Program-made: the position numbers and the translations under genes
Assembly (NCBI GenBank): GCA_027494015.1
Contig: JAOSJP010000038.1
Coordinates: forward strand, 5,387-69,386
DNA from: Anaerolineae bacterium
Lineage (GTDB): Bacteria > Chloroflexota > Anaerolineae > Aggregatilineales > Aggregatilineaceae
Direction: 5' to 3'
DNA length: 64,000 nucleotides
Part shown: one piece after another, positions 1-8,515 of the stretch
Layout of the letters: each line of letters opens with the position of its first letter
Numbering within the stretch: position 1 is the first letter of the stretch
Notes under the pieces: generated by a model
The model's input: only the letters and a program-made list of their open reading frames with translations
Databases searched by the model: none
What the model was told of the DNA's origin: nothing

Positions 1-158
1 GTGTTCAATAGGGGGGGGCAGTCACGCGCAGAGCGGCCTGGCATCTGGCTGCGACCTCGGCCCAACAGCGGCCTCGCCGTGTTCTTTACCATCGCTCATC
101 GCGCCAGACTGCGCTCTGAGCTTGCGCCGTCTTCTATAGCTAATGAGGAGAGACTATT

Positions 159-1130
159 TTGAAACGCAGACGACTAGCATTTCTGATCGGAATAGCCGCA
201 TTGGTACTCGTCGGCTCGCTGTTGAGTGGGTGCCAGGGAGACGAAGGCGAGCCGGGTCCGCGCGGCCCAGAGGGGTCTGCTGGCTCTCAGGGGGAGCCGG
301 GGCCAGCAGGTGAAGATGGCTGTACGCCCGTCATCACGCTTGAAGACACCATCCTGAAGATCGACTCCGACTGTGACGGGGAGATTGACATCGAGCAGGA
401 CATGCAGGGACCGTCCGGCCCGCAGGGTGAGCCTGGCCCCGCCGGGCCTGCCGGACCGGTTGGCCCCGCCGGGCCACAAGGGGAGCCTGGCCCGCAAGGT
501 GAACAAGGCCCCGCCGGGCCACAGGGTGAGCCTGGCCTGCAAGGTGAGCAAGGCCCCGCCGGGCTTGCCGGATCTGTTGGTCCCGCCGGGCCACAGGGCG
601 AACAAGGCCCCCAGGGTGAATCTGGCCCCCAGGGTGAGCAAGGCCTCGCCGGGCCTGCCGGGCCGCAGGGTGAGCAAGGCCCTCCAGGGCCACAAGGCGG
701 ACCAGGCCCGCAGGGTGAATCTGGCCCCCAGGGTGAGCAAGGCCCCGCCGGAGCTGCTGGTCCCGCCGGGCCGCAGGGTGAACCCGGTGCGCAGGGTGAG
801 CCTGGCCCCGCCGGACCTGCCGGCGCGCCGGGTGAGCAAGGCCCTGCCGGTCCCGCTGGGCCTGCCGGGGCCGCTGGCCCCCAGGGTGAGCCTGGCGGCC
901 TGAAGGGATACGAGATTGTCACCCGCGAGCGGGCCTTCACGGGCTTGGGTGTGCTCACGCTCCAGTGCCCGGACGGTAAGCAGGTCGTCGGTGGCGGCGG
1001 TAGCGCCTCCAGCCCGGTCGTCTCCATCTACACGAACATGCCGGTGGGCACGGCGGGCTGGCGCGTGCGCGCTCATGGCGCGGAAGCCTATACCCTCACC
1101 GGCTATGCTATCTGCGTGGCAGCAGAATAA
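159..1130 (+). CDS. Collagen-like (Gly-X-Y repeat) lipoprotein
   Basis: 323 aa from a TTG start, chosen because GAGGAG lies 8 bases upstream. The N-terminus is basic, then hydrophobic, and ends in LLSGC, a lipobox, so the protein is probably lipid-anchored outside the membrane. Residues about 30-50 and 83-247 are uninterrupted Gly-X-Y triplets rich in PQGEQGP and PAGPAGP, the pattern of bacterial collagen-like triple helices. An insert (about 51-82) rich in Asp and Glu splits the two blocks. The last 75 residues are a non-repetitive C-terminal domain with two Cys (LQCPDG, YAICVA) resembling C-terminal domains found on other secreted bacterial proteins; it may help trimerise. A surface adhesive or structural role is inference. 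Confidence 0.85.
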   Translation: MKRRRLAFLIGIAALVLVGSLLSGCQGDEGEPGPRGPEGSAGSQGEPGPAGEDGCTPVITLEDTILKIDSDCDGEIDIEQDMQGPSGPQGEPGPAGPAGPVGPAGPQGEPGPQGEQGPAGPQGEPGLQGEQGPAGLAGSVGPAGPQGEQGPQGESGPQGEQGLAGPAGPQGEQGPPGPQGGPGPQGESGPQGEQGPAGAAGPAGPQGEPGAQGEPGPAGPAGAPGEQGPAGPAGPAGAAGPQGEPGGLKGYEIVTRERAFTGLGVLTLQCPDGKQVVGGGGSASSPVVSIYTNMPVGTAGWRVRAHGAEAYTLTGYAICVAAE

Positions 1131-1156
1131 GCACCTTCACAGCCAACGCACCAGAG

Positions 1157-1190
1157 ACAACATGCCGGGGCGCGCGCTCCGGCATGTTGT
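1157..1190 (+). terminator. Strong hairpin after the collagen-like gene
   Basis: A 12-bp perfect inverted repeat (ACAACATGCCGG / CCGGCATGTTGT) separated by a 10-base GC loop, starting 26 bases after the stop of the collagen-like gene. There is no long T-run after it, so it is terminator-like rather than a classic intrinsic terminator. Confidence 0.5.
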
Positions 1191-1206
1191 GCTTGTGCCC
1201 AGAACA

Positions 1207-1235
1207 TTGGCGCGGTCTGCCCGCCCTGCTACAAT
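1207..1235 (+). promoter_or_regulatory. Sigma70-type promoter of the polysaccharide operon
   Basis: TTGGCG at 1207-1212, 17-base spacer, TACAAT at 1230-1235. It lies about 40 bases before the first gene of the five-gene envelope operon and just after the hairpin that closes the previous gene. Confidence 0.6.
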
Positions 1236-1277
1236 CACGCGCGTTCGCAAATCACGCGCACCTGAGGGAGAACCGGG

Positions 1278-2318
1278 ATGGAGCACCCGCCCGCCAAGCC
1301 GCTCGACCTGTCCGTTGTCGTGCCCGCCTACAACGAAGCGGAGAGCGTGCTGCCGCTGCACGAGCAGATTCGCGCCGTTGTCGAGCCGCTCGGCCTGGCC
1401 TGGGAAGCCGTCTACGTGGACGACGGCAGCACCGACGGCACGCGCGACGCGCTGCGCGCCTTGCAAGCGGCGGATTTCCACGTCGTGGTGGCCGAGCAGC
1501 GCCGCAATTCCGGCAAGAGCCTGGCCCTCAACACCGGCTTCGCCCTGGCGCGCGGCGCAGTCATCGTCACCATGGACGCTGACCTGCAGGACGAGCCGGG
1601 CGAGATTCCCAACCTGCTGGCGAAGCTGGACGAGGGCTACGACGTGGTGAGCGGGTGGAAGCACGAGCGCCAGGACCCGCTCTCCAAGCGCGTCCCGTCG
1701 TGGATCGCCAATCACGTCACCGCCTGGATGACCGGCCTGCGCCTGCACGACATGAACTGCGGGCTGAAGGCGTATCGCGCCGAGGCAGTGCGCGATCTGC
1801 GTCTTTACGGAGACCTGCACCGCTACATCCCCATCCTGGCCCACTACAATGGCTTCCGCGTGACCGAGATTCCCGTCGTGCACCACAAGCGGCGCTTCGG
1901 GCGCTCCAAGTATGGGCCGGGCCGCCTGCTGCGCGGCGGGCTGGACCTGCTGACTGTGCTGTTCCTGAACAACTTCCGCTATCGCCCGCTGCACCTTTTC
2001 GGCGGGGCAGGGCTGCTGTTGCTGCTGGCCGGGTTCCTGGTCAACGCCTACCTGTCCATCGAATGGTTCCAGGGGATGCGCCCGCTGAGCCAGCGCCCGC
2101 TGCTGACGCTAGGCGTGCTGCTCATGGTGATGGGCGTGCAGTTGGGCACGATCGGGCTGCTGGCCGAGCTGGTCGTCTCGGTCGTGCAGCGTGGGGAAGA
2201 CCCGCTGCGCATCACACGGGCGGTGCGGCGCGCGCCCGACCCGCCGCCGGACGAGCGCCCGCTGCGCCAGAAAGCCAGCGCGAGGGCGGCGGAGAAGAAG
2301 AGGGGTGACGAACCATGA
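1278..2318 (+). CDS. GT2 glycosyltransferase, dolichyl-phosphate-mannose synthase/ArnC-like
   Basis: 346 aa, ATG start with GGGAGAA upstream. The N-terminal GT-A domain shows VVVPAYNEAESV, VDDGSTDGT, MDADLQDEP (DxD metal site) and the RRFGRSKYGPGR motif typical of polyprenyl-phosphate glycosyltransferases that use a nucleotide sugar and a lipid phosphate. Two membrane helices follow (about residues 235-262 and 273-300), then a basic tail. It is the first gene of a tightly packed operon: its stop overlaps the next ATG by four bases. The likely role is charging undecaprenyl-phosphate with a sugar for envelope glycan synthesis. The exact sugar cannot be read from sequence. Confidence 0.88.
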   Translation: MEHPPAKPLDLSVVVPAYNEAESVLPLHEQIRAVVEPLGLAWEAVYVDDGSTDGTRDALRALQAADFHVVVAEQRRNSGKSLALNTGFALARGAVIVTMDADLQDEPGEIPNLLAKLDEGYDVVSGWKHERQDPLSKRVPSWIANHVTAWMTGLRLHDMNCGLKAYRAEAVRDLRLYGDLHRYIPILAHYNGFRVTEIPVVHHKRRFGRSKYGPGRLLRGGLDLLTVLFLNNFRYRPLHLFGGAGLLLLLAGFLVNAYLSIEWFQGMRPLSQRPLLTLGVLLMVMGVQLGTIGLLAELVVSVVQRGEDPLRITRAVRRAPDPPPDERPLRQKASARAAEKKRGDEP

Positions 2319-3418
2319 TCAAGCGCATCCGCCGGGCCATCTGGCACAAGAGCTTCACGCCCGACCAGCTGCGGCGCTACGTGGGCGAGTTCGAGGGGTG
2401 CTATTTCACCTACGCCGCCGATGATGCCGTGCGCGCCAACGCCGCCTCCGGCGGGAGCGTCTCGGCGCTGCTGATCTACCTGCTGGAAAGCGGGCAGATT
2501 GACGGCGCGCTGGTTTGCCAGACGGTGCTCCACGATGGCAAGCCGCGCCCGGAGTTCGCCATCGCCCGCACCCGCGAGGAGATCATGGCCGCTCAGGGCA
2601 GCAAGTACGCGGCGGTCTACTTCAGCAACGACGCTATGCCGCTGATCAAAACCTTCGACGGGCGGCTGGCGGTCGTCGCCCTGCCCTGCGACGCGACCAT
2701 CCTCCAGCGCGCGCGGGCCAAGAACCCGGCGCTCGACGCCAAGATCGCCCTGGTGATCACCCTGTTCTGCGGGCACAACTCCGAGCCGGCCCTCACCGAC
2801 GCCATGGTGGACAGGCTGGGCCGGGGGCGCGGCCCGCTGACGGACTACCGCTGGCGTATCGGTCACTGGCGCGGCAACCTGGAAGCCACCTTCGCCGACG
2901 GGACGCAGGTCGTCAAGCCGTTTGAGACCTTCTCCGACTACCGCAACCTGTACTTTTTCGCCCAGCCCAAGTGCCACCACTGCTTCGACCATTTCGGCTA
3001 CAACTGCGACATCTCTGCCGGAGACATCTGGTCGCCGCGCATGAAGGTGCACCCGATCAAACACACGGCGCTGATCGCGCGCACGCCCGCCGGGGGCGCG
3101 CTGATCGCGGCGGCGCTGCGCGATGGGACGCTGATCGGGAGCCAGGAGCCGGTAGACGAGATCGCCAACGGCCAGGCGCGCACGGCCCCATTCCATTACA
3201 ACGTCACTTCGCGGGCGCGCGTGGGGCGGCTCTTCGGCGTGCGCATCAAAGACCGCACCGACGCCCGCGTGCGCCTGGTGGACTACGCCATCGCCTTCAT
3301 CGCCCTGCTCAACGAGCGCCTGTCGCGCACGCGCATCGGGCGGGCGGTCATCCTGCGCGCGCCGCGCCCGGTGATCCGCCTCTACCTCTATCTCTTGAAA
3401 GGGCTGGAGAGCCTGTAA
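2315..3418 (+). CDS. FrhB-like coenzyme F420 hydrogenase/dehydrogenase beta-subunit family protein
   Basis: 367 aa, start overlapping the preceding stop (ATGA). The pattern RANAASGGSVSALL near the N-terminus, then ALPCDATI, LFCGHNSEP and KCHHC...YNCDISAGDIW, is the signature of the FrhB/FdhB C-terminal family with an Fe-S or flavin site. The N-terminal ferredoxin-like Cys cluster of true F420 hydrogenase subunits is absent. Members of this shorter type are regularly found beside polysaccharide pyruvyl transferases in exopolysaccharide clusters, exactly as here. A redox step acting on a sugar or pyruvyl intermediate is inference. Confidence 0.8.
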   Translation: MIKRIRRAIWHKSFTPDQLRRYVGEFEGCYFTYAADDAVRANAASGGSVSALLIYLLESGQIDGALVCQTVLHDGKPRPEFAIARTREEIMAAQGSKYAAVYFSNDAMPLIKTFDGRLAVVALPCDATILQRARAKNPALDAKIALVITLFCGHNSEPALTDAMVDRLGRGRGPLTDYRWRIGHWRGNLEATFADGTQVVKPFETFSDYRNLYFFAQPKCHHCFDHFGYNCDISAGDIWSPRMKVHPIKHTALIARTPAGGALIAAALRDGTLIGSQEPVDEIANGQARTAPFHYNVTSRARVGRLFGVRIKDRTDARVRLVDYAIAFIALLNERLSRTRIGRAVILRAPRPVIRLYLYLLKGLESL

Positions 3419-3419
3419 C

Positions 3420-4694
3420 ATGGGCAGCGAACCGACTGTCGCCATCACCGGCGCGACCCTGTGGGGCAATCGCGGGGCCGAGGCCATGCTCGTCACCGCC
3501 ATCGGCCAGGTGCGCGCCCGCCGCCCGGACGCGCGGATCGTCATCTTCTCCTACTTCCCCAGGCGCGACCGCGCCCTGGTGCAGGACTCGCGGATCACCG
3601 TCATCGGCGCGCGGCCCAAAGACCTGGTGCTGCGCACCTTCCCCTTCGCCGTGCTGGTCTGGCTGGCCGGGCTGCTGCGCCTGCGCTGGCCCGACCGCCT
3701 GCTGCCACACCCGGCCCGCGCGCTGCGCCGCTGCGACGCCCTGCTGGACATCAGCGGTATCTCCTTCGCCGACGGGCGCGAGAAGTTCCTGCCCTTCAAC
3801 ATCCTGCTCATCTGGCCGGCCATGCTGCTCGGCGTGCCGGTGATCAAGCTGGCCCAGGCGCTCGGCCCGTTCAGGAACCTGCTGACCCGCCTGAGCGCCC
3901 GGCTGTTCCTGCCGCGCTGCCGCCGCCTCTACGCGCGCGGGGCGGTCACCGCCGGGCACCTGCGCGACCTGGGCCTGCCCGCCAGCAAGTGGCAGCAGGC
4001 CGCCGACATCGCCTTCCTCTACCAGCCGGAATACAGCCTGACCGCCGAGAACGAAGACCGCGTGGACGCCTTGGCGACCAAGCTGGAAGGGCTGCGCGCG
4101 GCGGGCCGGACGATCATCGGGCTGGTCCCCAGCTCGCTCGTGCACAGCAAAACGGCCAAAGAGGGCGGCGACTATCCGGGCGTCTTCGCCCGGCTGGTGC
4201 GCGACCTGGGCGGGCTGGATGTCCATTTCGTCGTCGTGCCCAACGCCACCCGCCAGGGATCGGACTCCTTCGCCAACAACGACCTGCCGGCCATCGCCGC
4301 CCTGCGCGAGCGCCTGGCCCGCGACCTGCCCGGCGCGCTCGGCGTGACGGTGGACGTGGTGGACTACGACCTCAACACGGCGGGCAGCCGCCGCCTGTTC
4401 GCCCTGTGCGACGCCGTGCTGACCTCGCGCTTCCACGCCATGGTCTCGGCGCTGGCGCTCGGCGTCCCGCCGGTGGTCATCGGCTGGAGCCACAAGTACG
4501 CCGAAGTGCTGGCCGAGTTCGGCATCGAGCGCTTCGCCGTTGACTTCGCCGACCCGCACGCGGACATCCCCGCCCTGGTACGCGCCCTGCTGGACGAGCG
4601 CGCCGCCCTGCGCGCGCAGATCGCGGCGGCGCTGGAGCCGGTGCAGGCGTCGGCGGCGGCCCAATTCGCCAGCCTGGACGCGCTGCTCACGTGA
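3420..4694 (+). CDS. Polysaccharide pyruvyl transferase family protein (CsaB-like)
   Basis: 424 aa, starting one base after the previous stop. It begins TVAITGATLWGNRGAEAML, the N-terminal glycine-rich motif of the polysaccharide pyruvyl transferase family, and carries the C-terminal pattern SRFHAMVSALALGVPPVVIGW with the conserved His and Ser. The family moves pyruvate from phosphoenolpyruvate onto a sugar, giving acidic ketal groups on surface polysaccharide. The gene sits between an FrhB-like gene and two flippase-like genes in one operon and overlaps the next GTG start by four bases. The neighbourhood supports a role in envelope glycan decoration. Confidence 0.85.
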   Translation: MGSEPTVAITGATLWGNRGAEAMLVTAIGQVRARRPDARIVIFSYFPRRDRALVQDSRITVIGARPKDLVLRTFPFAVLVWLAGLLRLRWPDRLLPHPARALRRCDALLDISGISFADGREKFLPFNILLIWPAMLLGVPVIKLAQALGPFRNLLTRLSARLFLPRCRRLYARGAVTAGHLRDLGLPASKWQQAADIAFLYQPEYSLTAENEDRVDALATKLEGLRAAGRTIIGLVPSSLVHSKTAKEGGDYPGVFARLVRDLGGLDVHFVVVPNATRQGSDSFANNDLPAIAALRERLARDLPGALGVTVDVVDYDLNTAGSRRLFALCDAVLTSRFHAMVSALALGVPPVVIGWSHKYAEVLAEFGIERFAVDFADPHADIPALVRALLDERAALRAQIAAALEPVQASAAAQFASLDALLT

Positions 4695-5593
4695 CCGCCC
4701 GCCTGATGCGCCTCGCCAAGTGGCTGTGGCTCGTCCTGGTGGCGGGGGCGGTCGTCCGCTACCTGTGGGCGCACTGGGACGAGATCGGCCCGCAACTGCG
4801 CGCCATCTCCCCGGCGCGGCTGGCGCTGGCTGCCGCCTGCCTGATCGTCTCCAAGCTGCTGCTGGTCGTCGTCTCGCAGCGCTCGGTGACGCTGGCCGGG
4901 CAGCGCATCGGCTATCGGCGCATGTTCGCCATCAACGCGCTGAGCCAGCTTGCCAAATATCTGCCGGGCGGCATCTGGCATTTTGTGGGGCGGGCCGGCT
5001 TCTACCACGCCGACGGATTGCCTCTGCGCGCCGTGACGCGGGCCATGGTCGTCGAGAACCTGTGGCTGGTGCTGTCGGCGTTTCTGGCCGGGCTGATCGG
5101 GACGCTGGCCCACTATCTGCCCGGCGCGCGGGCGGGGATCGCCGCCGCTGGGCTGATCGCCGTGTGGTGGGCGCTGCTGTGGCTGATCCAGCTGCGCTTC
5201 GGCGGCGCGCGAAGCTGGCGGGCAGGCCTGGGAGGGCTGGCGCTCCAGGCGGCGATCTGGGCGCTGGTGGGGATCAGTCTGTGGATCATCCTGCCTGGCG
5301 TCAGCGGGTGGCGATCCGGCGCGCTGGCGATTGGCGCGTTCTGCCTGAGCTGGGTGGCCGGCTACGTGGCCGTGTTCGCGCCGGGCGGCATCGGCGTGCG
5401 CGAGACGATCATGACCGCGCTGCTCGTCCCGCTGCTGGCCGCACCGGAGGCGCTGGTCTACGCGGCGGTGCACCGCTTCGTCTGGGTGGCGGCTGAGCTG
5501 GCCCTGGGCGTCCTCGCCAAGACGGTCGTCGCCCCGCCGCTGCCCGCGTCGCCCGCCAGCGCCGCCGCCGAGCCGGAATCCGCGCTGCACTGA
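4691..5593 (+). CDS. Lysylphosphatidylglycerol synthase/flippase-like integral membrane protein (UPF0104-type)
   Basis: 300 aa from a GTG that overlaps the preceding stop (GTGA). Six or more hydrophobic helices are visible. The pattern INALSQLAKYLPGGIWHFVGR followed later by FAPGGIGVRETIM matches the flippase-like/LPG synthase transmembrane family, which often accompanies glycosyltransferases. It probably helps lipid-linked glycan handling or export in the membrane. It is followed after nine bases by a second, longer member of the same broad family. Confidence 0.75.
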   Translation: MTARLMRLAKWLWLVLVAGAVVRYLWAHWDEIGPQLRAISPARLALAAACLIVSKLLLVVVSQRSVTLAGQRIGYRRMFAINALSQLAKYLPGGIWHFVGRAGFYHADGLPLRAVTRAMVVENLWLVLSAFLAGLIGTLAHYLPGARAGIAAAGLIAVWWALLWLIQLRFGGARSWRAGLGGLALQAAIWALVGISLWIILPGVSGWRSGALAIGAFCLSWVAGYVAVFAPGGIGVRETIMTALLVPLLAAPEALVYAAVHRFVWVAAELALGVLAKTVVAPPLPASPASAAAEPESALH

Positions 5594-5602
5594 GGGCACC
5601 CC

Positions 5603-6775
5603 ATGCGCCGCTACCGCCGCCAGGTCCTCGCCGGGCTGCTGTTCATCACCGTCGTGCTCATCGCCGTCGTCGCCATCACCGGCGCGGATGCCCTCGCTGA
5701 GAATCTGCGCGACTTCCCGCTGTGGCTGCTCGTCCCCGTGCTGCTGCTCAAGTGCGTCAACTGGGCGCTGCGCTACTTCGAGTGGCGCTACTTCCTGGGC
5801 GTGATCGGCGTGCGGACTGTGCACGGGCTGCCCGCCCCGCCGCCGCCCAATCCCGCTGCCCCTGCCATCCGCGAGCGCGACAGCGCCGTGCTGTGGCTGG
5901 CCGGGCTGGCCCTTTCGATCAGCCCCGGCAAGCTGGCGGAAGTGCTCAAGGCGCTGGTGCTCAAGAACCTGAGCGGCGTGGACTTCTCGCGGGCAGCGCC
6001 GGTCGTCTTTTTGGAGCGGCTGGTGGACGGCCTGGCCGTGATCCCGCTGACGGCTGTCGCCATGCTCGCCGCTGGCAGCGCGGTGGACGTGGAGGGCGTG
6101 CCGCTGGGCACGGTGCGCGCGGTGCTGGTCGGCGTGTCGCTGGCGCTGGGCGCGGGCATGGTGCTGATCCAGAGCCGGGCGCTGGCTGACCGGGCGCTGA
6201 GTCTGATCGCGCGCTGGCCGGGCGTGCGGCGCGCGCACGGCGCGCTGCGCACCCTGTACGAGTCCAGCTACGACCTGATCAAGCTGCGCCACCTCGCCCC
6301 CATGACGCTGGTCGGGCTGGCCGCCTACACCACAGACAGCCTCGGCTTCACCCTGCTGCTGATTGGGCTGGGCCTGGAGCCGTCGTGGACGCTGTTCGCC
6401 CAGGCGACGTTCATCCTCAGCTTCTCGGTGATCGTCGCCTCGCTATCGGCGCTGCCGGGCGGCGCGGGCGGGCGCGAGCTGACCATCGGCCCCCTGCTGA
6501 CGGCCATCCTCGCCCTGTCCAGGCCGGACGCGGGCACGGCGACTTTCCTCATCGCCCTGTTCCAACTGTGGGTGGGCGTGCTGCTCGGCCTGGTGATGAT
6601 CGCCCTGTTCCGGCGCACGCGGGGTCGTGTCAGCCACGGCCGCTTACAGAAACGCATAGGGAATGAAGTGCTCAAGGTAACAGTGCCAGCGCATCGCCCA
6701 GTCAAGCGCTCTACGCTGGCGCACATCCTGAAGCAAGCGCGACTGAACGTGGACGATTTTCTGAAGCTACTGTGA
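5603..6775 (+). CDS. Flippase-like LPG-synthase TM-domain protein with a HicA-like C-terminal tail
   Basis: 390 aa. Residues 1 to about 335 are a multi-helix flippase-like domain (ALSISPGKLAEVLKALVL, FLERLVDG and SALPGGAGGRELT motifs). From about residue 354 the sequence changes abruptly to VTVPAHRPVKRSTLAHILK and ends NVDDFLKLL, which reads as the C-terminus of a HicA mRNA interferase toxin. The base composition of this tail is less GC-rich than the body. The 18 bases at 6595-6612 (coding MIALFR) recur at 6861-6878, where reading on gives MIALFRHTLFSLARGKT-stop, a natural-looking end. The original 3' end therefore seems displaced by an insertion of about 266 bp. The flippase call is firm; the tail is a chimera, true or assembled. 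Confidence 0.75.
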   Translation: MRRYRRQVLAGLLFITVVLIAVVAITGADALAENLRDFPLWLLVPVLLLKCVNWALRYFEWRYFLGVIGVRTVHGLPAPPPPNPAAPAIRERDSAVLWLAGLALSISPGKLAEVLKALVLKNLSGVDFSRAAPVVFLERLVDGLAVIPLTAVAMLAAGSAVDVEGVPLGTVRAVLVGVSLALGAGMVLIQSRALADRALSLIARWPGVRRAHGALRTLYESSYDLIKLRHLAPMTLVGLAAYTTDSLGFTLLLIGLGLEPSWTLFAQATFILSFSVIVASLSALPGGAGGRELTIGPLLTAILALSRPDAGTATFLIALFQLWVGVLLGLVMIALFRRTRGRVSHGRLQKRIGNEVLKVTVPAHRPVKRSTLAHILKQARLNVDDFLKLL

Positions 6776-6860
6776 ATAGCCCCAAAGCCCGCTCAATCAG
6801 TGCTTGCTTCTAGCACTGCTCTGTTTCGCTCCGCGTGCGGCTGAAGCGCGAGTCGTTGGC

Positions 6861-6915
6861 GATGATCGCCCTGTTCCGCCATACGCTCTTTTCCCTGGCG
6901 CGGGGAAAGACGTAG
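6861..6915 (+). pseudogene. Displaced 3' end of the upstream flippase-like gene
   Basis: An 18-base direct repeat of 6595-6612 in the same codon phase, followed by a short frame ending in TAG at 6913. It reads MIALFRHTLFSLARGKT, a plausible original C-terminus for the flippase-like protein. The 266 bp between the repeat copies contain the HicA-like coding tail and about 85 bases of unassigned sequence. From here to the MFS start at 7055 I see no gene. Confidence 0.45.
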
Positions 6916-7054
6916 TCAACGCGCCTCTCTCGCCGAGCGAGAGCCACTGTCACTTTCCTCAGCAGGCAGGCGCGCTCCCTGTGGGCGATGTTCCATTCTC
7001 ATCCCCCATCGAGAGCGGCGCGTGGGTGCCGCCACGCATCAGCCTGGGGAGATC

Positions 7055-8284
7055 ATGGACGACCAACACGCCTGGAAGCGCACGCTGTACGTCCTGGCGT
7101 TCGTACAATTCGTCTCCGCGGTGGGCATGTCGAGCATCTTCACGTTCCTGCCGCTCTATGTGGAGGAGTTAGGCTCCACCACCGGGCTGGGCATCGAGTT
7201 GATGGCCGGTCTCGTTTTCTCGGCGCAGGCGTTTGCCATGATGCTGGCTGCGCCCATCTGGGGCGCGCTGGCCGACCGGCACGGGCGCAAGATGATGGTG
7301 CTGCGCGCCACCTGGGGCGGCGCGGTCATCGTCCTGCTGATGGGCTTCGTCACTTCGGCGGAACAGTTGGTCGTCCTGCGCACCATCCAGGGGCTGGTCA
7401 CGGGGGTGTTCTCTGCGCTGACCGCGCTGGTCGCGGCCAACGTCCCGCGCGCGCGCATGGGTTATGCGCTCGGCCTGCTGCAGGTGGGGCTGTGGGGTGG
7501 CGTCTCGGCGGGGCCGCTGTTCGGCGGATACGTCGCCGATGCTTTCAGTTTCCGCGCATCGTTCGTCGCCACCGCCGCGCTGCTGGCCCTGTCCGGCGGG
7601 CTGGCCTGGTGGGGCGTTCACGAGCATTTCGAGCCGGTTCCGCGCTCTGCGGGCGGGCGCAGTAGCTTCCTGGCAGCCTGGACACACGTGCTCAGCGTGC
7701 AGGCAGTGCGGCTGACTTTCCTGGCGCGACTTCTGACCACGCTCTCCCGCTCGATGATCGAGCCGTTCACTGCCCTGTTCGTCCTGGAGTTGGTGGAGGG
7801 AGAAGGCCAGACGGCCACCATCACCGGGGTGCTGTTGGCCCTTTCGGGGGCGGCGGGGACAGTCGGAGCCATCTACCTGGGGCAGCTTGGCGACCGCGTG
7901 GGTCACCGTCGCCTCCTGGTCACCATTGCCATCATCGCCGGGCTGTTCTACATCCCGCTGGGGCTGGTCACCTCTGTCTGGCAGATGGCCATTCTCTTCA
8001 CCGCAACAGGCGCAGCGGCGGGAGGGATTCTGCCCACGCTCAGCGCGCTGCTGGCTGCGCACACCGATCCAGGCGAGGAGGGAGCAGTCTATGGGCTGGA
8101 AGCGGCGATCATCTCTGCCGGGCGCGCCGCCGCGCCGATGATCGGCGCGGGGCTGGCGATGATCTTCGGCCTGCGCAGCATCTACGTCAGTGGGGGCCTG
8201 GTGTTCCTGGTGATGGCTTTCGTGGTGGGGCGCTGGCTGCCCCTGGTGGCCCCAGCCCCGCGCGCAGAGACGCGCACTGCGTGA
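7055..8284 (+). CDS. MFS transporter, DHA1-type multidrug/drug-resistance-like
   Basis: 409 aa from the ATG at 7055, preferred over an in-frame ATG at 7022 because GGGGAGATC precedes it. Twelve hydrophobic helices can be counted. Motif A is present as GALADRHGRKMMV after the second helix, with a second-half counterpart YLGQLGDRVGHRRLL. The fold and length match DHA1 (TetA/MdtG-like) proton antiporters. The substrate is unknown. The gene stands alone, with a dispersed repeat downstream and a converging flippase gene. Confidence 0.85.
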   Translation: MDDQHAWKRTLYVLAFVQFVSAVGMSSIFTFLPLYVEELGSTTGLGIELMAGLVFSAQAFAMMLAAPIWGALADRHGRKMMVLRATWGGAVIVLLMGFVTSAEQLVVLRTIQGLVTGVFSALTALVAANVPRARMGYALGLLQVGLWGGVSAGPLFGGYVADAFSFRASFVATAALLALSGGLAWWGVHEHFEPVPRSAGGRSSFLAAWTHVLSVQAVRLTFLARLLTTLSRSMIEPFTALFVLELVEGEGQTATITGVLLALSGAAGTVGAIYLGQLGDRVGHRRLLVTIAIIAGLFYIPLGLVTSVWQMAILFTATGAAAGGILPTLSALLAAHTDPGEEGAVYGLEAAIISAGRAAAPMIGAGLAMIFGLRSIYVSGGLVFLVMAFVVGRWLPLVAPAPRAETRTA

Positions 8285-8296
8285 GGGGGTGGGTGG

Positions 8297-8515
8297 TGAT
8301 TGGTGATTGGTTATTGGTTATTGGTTATTGGTTATTGGTGGTCAGTGATCAGTTTTCAGTGATCGGTGACTTGCGGAGTTGAGGCAAACGAGCCGCTCGT
8401 CGCCGTCTCAAGGACCTTGCACCACCTGCCGGCGTTCGCTAACCAATCACCAGGAACCAACCACCAATAACCAACCACCGAACACCGACAACTGACCACC
8501 ATTCACTGACCACCC
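8297..8515. repeat. Dispersed ATTGGTTATTGG-type inverted repeat
   Basis: Left arm (8297-8376): tandem TTGGTTATTGG units followed by GATCAGTTTTCAGTGATC. Right arm (8440-8515): the complementary ACCAATAACCAACCACC type sequence. Related elements occur at 18868-18990 and 53415-53540. The right arm supplies the stop codon of the flippase gene at 8503. Confidence 0.7.

Noticed and set aside
6804..7172. A 122-aa secreted-looking open frame before the MFS gene
   Set aside because: It overlaps the displaced flippase tail and the true MFS start in another frame, and has no ribosome site.
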